Made by a program: the position numbers and the translations under genes. 16,126 nt of DNA from SABY01 sp964612515 (GTDB lineage: Bacteria; Bacteroidota; Bacteroidia; Bacteroidales; 4484-276), in NCBI GenBank assembly GCA_964612515.1, contig CAZTCX010000080.1, positions 1 to 16,126 of the forward strand, given 5' to 3'. Position 1 is the stretch's first letter, and every line of letters starts with the position of its first letter. A model generated the notes under the pieces. It was not told the origin of the DNA. It searched no databases and saw only the letters and a program-made list of their open reading frames with translations. Below are positions 14,730-16,126 of this stretch, one piece after another.

Positions 14730-15764
14730 ATGATAGTTAAAAATGAAAATTACCGGACAGTCTGGATGCAAGGCGCCTCGGTGCTGATGATCGAGCAAAA
14801 CCTGCTGCCTTTCCGTTTTGAAATTATCGAATGCAAAGATTATCTACAAACCTGTGATGCCATCAAAACGATGGTTGTGCGTGGTGCCGGCGCTTTAGGC
14901 GCTGCCGCAGGGTTTGCTATGGCCCAGGCATTTTTACAAAATAATAGATCTGAATTTGTTGATGCCGCCCGCCGCACCATAGAAGCTACCCGACCAACCG
15001 CACGCAATCTTTTTTATGCTGTCGAACGGGTCTATCGGGCTGGGTTGATTACACCGCAAGCAGCCGCCACCGAAGCGCAGGCGGTTGCCGATAAGGACGC
15101 CTCCGATTCGCAGGCTATCGGTCATTTTGGAAATGAATTAATAAAAGATGGTTTCCGTATCCTCACCCATTGCAACGCCGGCTGGCTGGCCTTTGTGGAT
15201 TATGGCACCGCACTCTCGCCAATATATCAGGCACACGAACAGGGCAAAGAGGTTTTTGTGTGGGTGGACGAAACGCGGCCACGCAGCCAGGGCGCCCGGC
15301 TTACCGCCTGGGAGCTGAACAATGCCAATATCCCGCACCGCATCATTGCCGACAATGCGGCGGCTTGGCTCATGGCGCAGGGCGAAGTGGAGATGGTAAT
15401 TACCGGCGCCGACCGCATTGCGGCCAACGGCGATACCGCCAATAAAATCGGAACCCTCGGCAAAGCCATTGCCGCAAACGCTTTTGGAATTCCTTTTTAC
15501 ATCGCAGCGCCCTTATCAACTTTCGATCGCAATTGTAAAACCGGAAAAGAGATAACGATTGAAAACCGGGATCAGGATGAGGTGCTTTTTCAGGAAGGGC
15601 CTGATGCGCAAGGAGAGATGCATCGCATTCGTGTGGCGTCGCCGGGTTCGCAGGCACTCAATCCCGCCTTCGACGTCACGCCGGCACGTTACATCACCGG
15701 CATTATCACCGAAAAGGGAATTGTAAAACCCGACGTTGCCGCTATTGCGGAATTATTCCTGTGA
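14730..15764 (+). CDS. mtnA: S-methyl-5-thioribose-1-phosphate isomerase family protein
   Basis: The family converts methylthioribose 1-phosphate to methylthioribulose 1-phosphate in the methionine salvage pathway; some relatives act on 5-deoxyribose 1-phosphate or ribose 1,5-bisphosphate. The 344-aa product matches the family's length. It has the N-terminal LLPFRFEIIEC and CDAIKTMVVRGAGALGAAAGF region, the catalytic Cys148 in LTHCNAGWLA, VWVDETRPRSQGARLTAWEL, and the catalytic Asp228 in TGADRIAANGDTANKIGT. The usual VRGAPAIG is VRGAGALG here, with Gly in place of the Pro, so the exact substrate is less certain. No other methionine-salvage gene is in the window. The ATG at 14730, two bases after kdsC, is used; an in-frame start further left would lie within kdsC. 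Its last 12 bases overlap the end of the minus-strand gene at 15753. Confidence 0.87.
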   Translation: MIVKNENYRTVWMQGASVLMIEQNLLPFRFEIIECKDYLQTCDAIKTMVVRGAGALGAAAGFAMAQAFLQNNRSEFVDAARRTIEATRPTARNLFYAVERVYRAGLITPQAAATEAQAVADKDASDSQAIGHFGNELIKDGFRILTHCNAGWLAFVDYGTALSPIYQAHEQGKEVFVWVDETRPRSQGARLTAWELNNANIPHRIIADNAAAWLMAQGEVEMVITGADRIAANGDTANKIGTLGKAIAANAFGIPFYIAAPLSTFDRNCKTGKEITIENRDQDEVLFQEGPDAQGEMHRIRVASPGSQALNPAFDVTPARYITGIITEKGIVKPDVAAIAELFL

Positions 15765-16126
15765 GATTTGTATCAGCGTCACCTCTGCTGAGCCACCCTC
15801 GGGCTGCAGACTGATCCAGTTGTTGTCTTCGCTGAACCATTTATACTGCCCGCCCACTTTTACAAGGTAATCGCGCTGCCCGTCCGACTCAGGAATATTG
15901 ATCACGAAGCCGCCATTTTTCGTGGCGCCCTTTCCGTAATTCAAAAAGAGCTTAAACTCGCGGCCACTCGTGTTGCGCGCTTTCACCACCACATAACTCT
16001 CCTTGCGCCCCTGGCGTGGAACCGGCTGAAAATCGTATCGCTTCAGCACATTGTCGTCGAGCATCTCGCTGCTTTTCACCACATCTACCACCACGTTTGC
16101 TTCGATAATTTTCGAAATCTGCCGGA
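15753..16126 (-). CDS. Unknown protein, C-terminal part (gene runs off the window)
   Basis: An open frame enters from the right edge and ends at a TAA (15755-15753). At least 123 residues are visible with no in-frame stop, so the start lies outside; the GTG at 16094 is probably internal. The fragment reads as mixed alpha/beta: KIIEANVVVDVVKSSEML, then FQPVPRQGRKESYVVVKARN, and a strand-rich tail with YLVKVGGQYKWFSEDNNW and SAEVTLIQIS. I do not recognise a family. The strand-rich tail with several aromatic residues suggests an extracytoplasmic beta domain, but this is a guess. Nothing like a T9SS sorting domain is seen at its C-terminus. It is convergent with mtnA, and no hairpin terminator lies between them. 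Confidence 0.75.
   Translation of the reverse strand, partial: RQISKIIEANVVVDVVKSSEMLDDNVLKRYDFQPVPRQGRKESYVVVKARNTSGREFKLFLNYGKGATKNGGFVINIPESDGQRDYLVKVGGQYKWFSEDNNWISLQPEGGSAEVTLIQISQE

Overview
The window looks like a chromosomal segment from a member of the Bacteroidota, probably a free-living or gut/sediment Bacteroidia-type organism. The evidence is consistent. Five genes encode secreted proteins with a signal peptide and a C-terminal type IX secretion (T9SS) sorting domain, which is essentially restricted to this phylum. Two upstream regions carry the phylum-specific promoter pattern TTG-N19-21-TAnnTTTG. Start codons are preceded by A/T-rich sequence rather than Shine-Dalgarno sites. 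I cannot assign a genus from the sequence alone.

Layout, left to right. Positions 1-83 are the 3' part of a 5S rRNA, so the window opens at the end of an rRNA operon, followed by a rho-independent terminator. A 220-bp spacer holds what looks like a decayed copy of a dispersed palindromic repeat and a good promoter. Next is a short secreted T9SS cargo gene (348-986, + strand). It converges on a block of four minus-strand T9SS cargo genes (12278 down to 1085), with one long hairpin between them that can terminate both transcripts. In transcription order the minus-strand block encodes a 289-aa secreted protein of unknown function, a leucine-rich-repeat/Ig-like protein, a giant 2349-aa gingipain-type (C25) cysteine protease fused to an FG-GAP propeller, a right-handed beta-helix and an alpha-helical region, and a 531-aa propeller-like secreted protein. 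One promoter is visible at 12316-12347. The gaps of 12, 61 and 60 bp suggest an operon, with a strong hairpin before the last gene.

The spacer at 12279-12714 contains a compound palindromic repeat of REP/BIME type. To its right lies a compact plus-strand housekeeping block: rpe (ribulose-phosphate 3-epimerase), a Rossmann-fold/DUF2520 oxidoreductase-like gene, kdsC (KDO-8-phosphate phosphatase) and mtnA (methylthioribose-1-phosphate isomerase family). The genes overlap or sit a few bases apart. The end of mtnA overlaps the end of a minus-strand gene that runs off the right edge of the window.

Functionally, the left two thirds is a cell-surface/secreted module: protease, probable adhesion or ligand-binding repeats, and smaller partner proteins, all exported by Sec and then T9SS. 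The right third is cytoplasmic sugar-phosphate metabolism. I see no sign of phage, CRISPR, insertion-sequence transposase or tRNA genes. The most unusual items are the giant fused protease, the operon that holds it, and the palindromic sequences.
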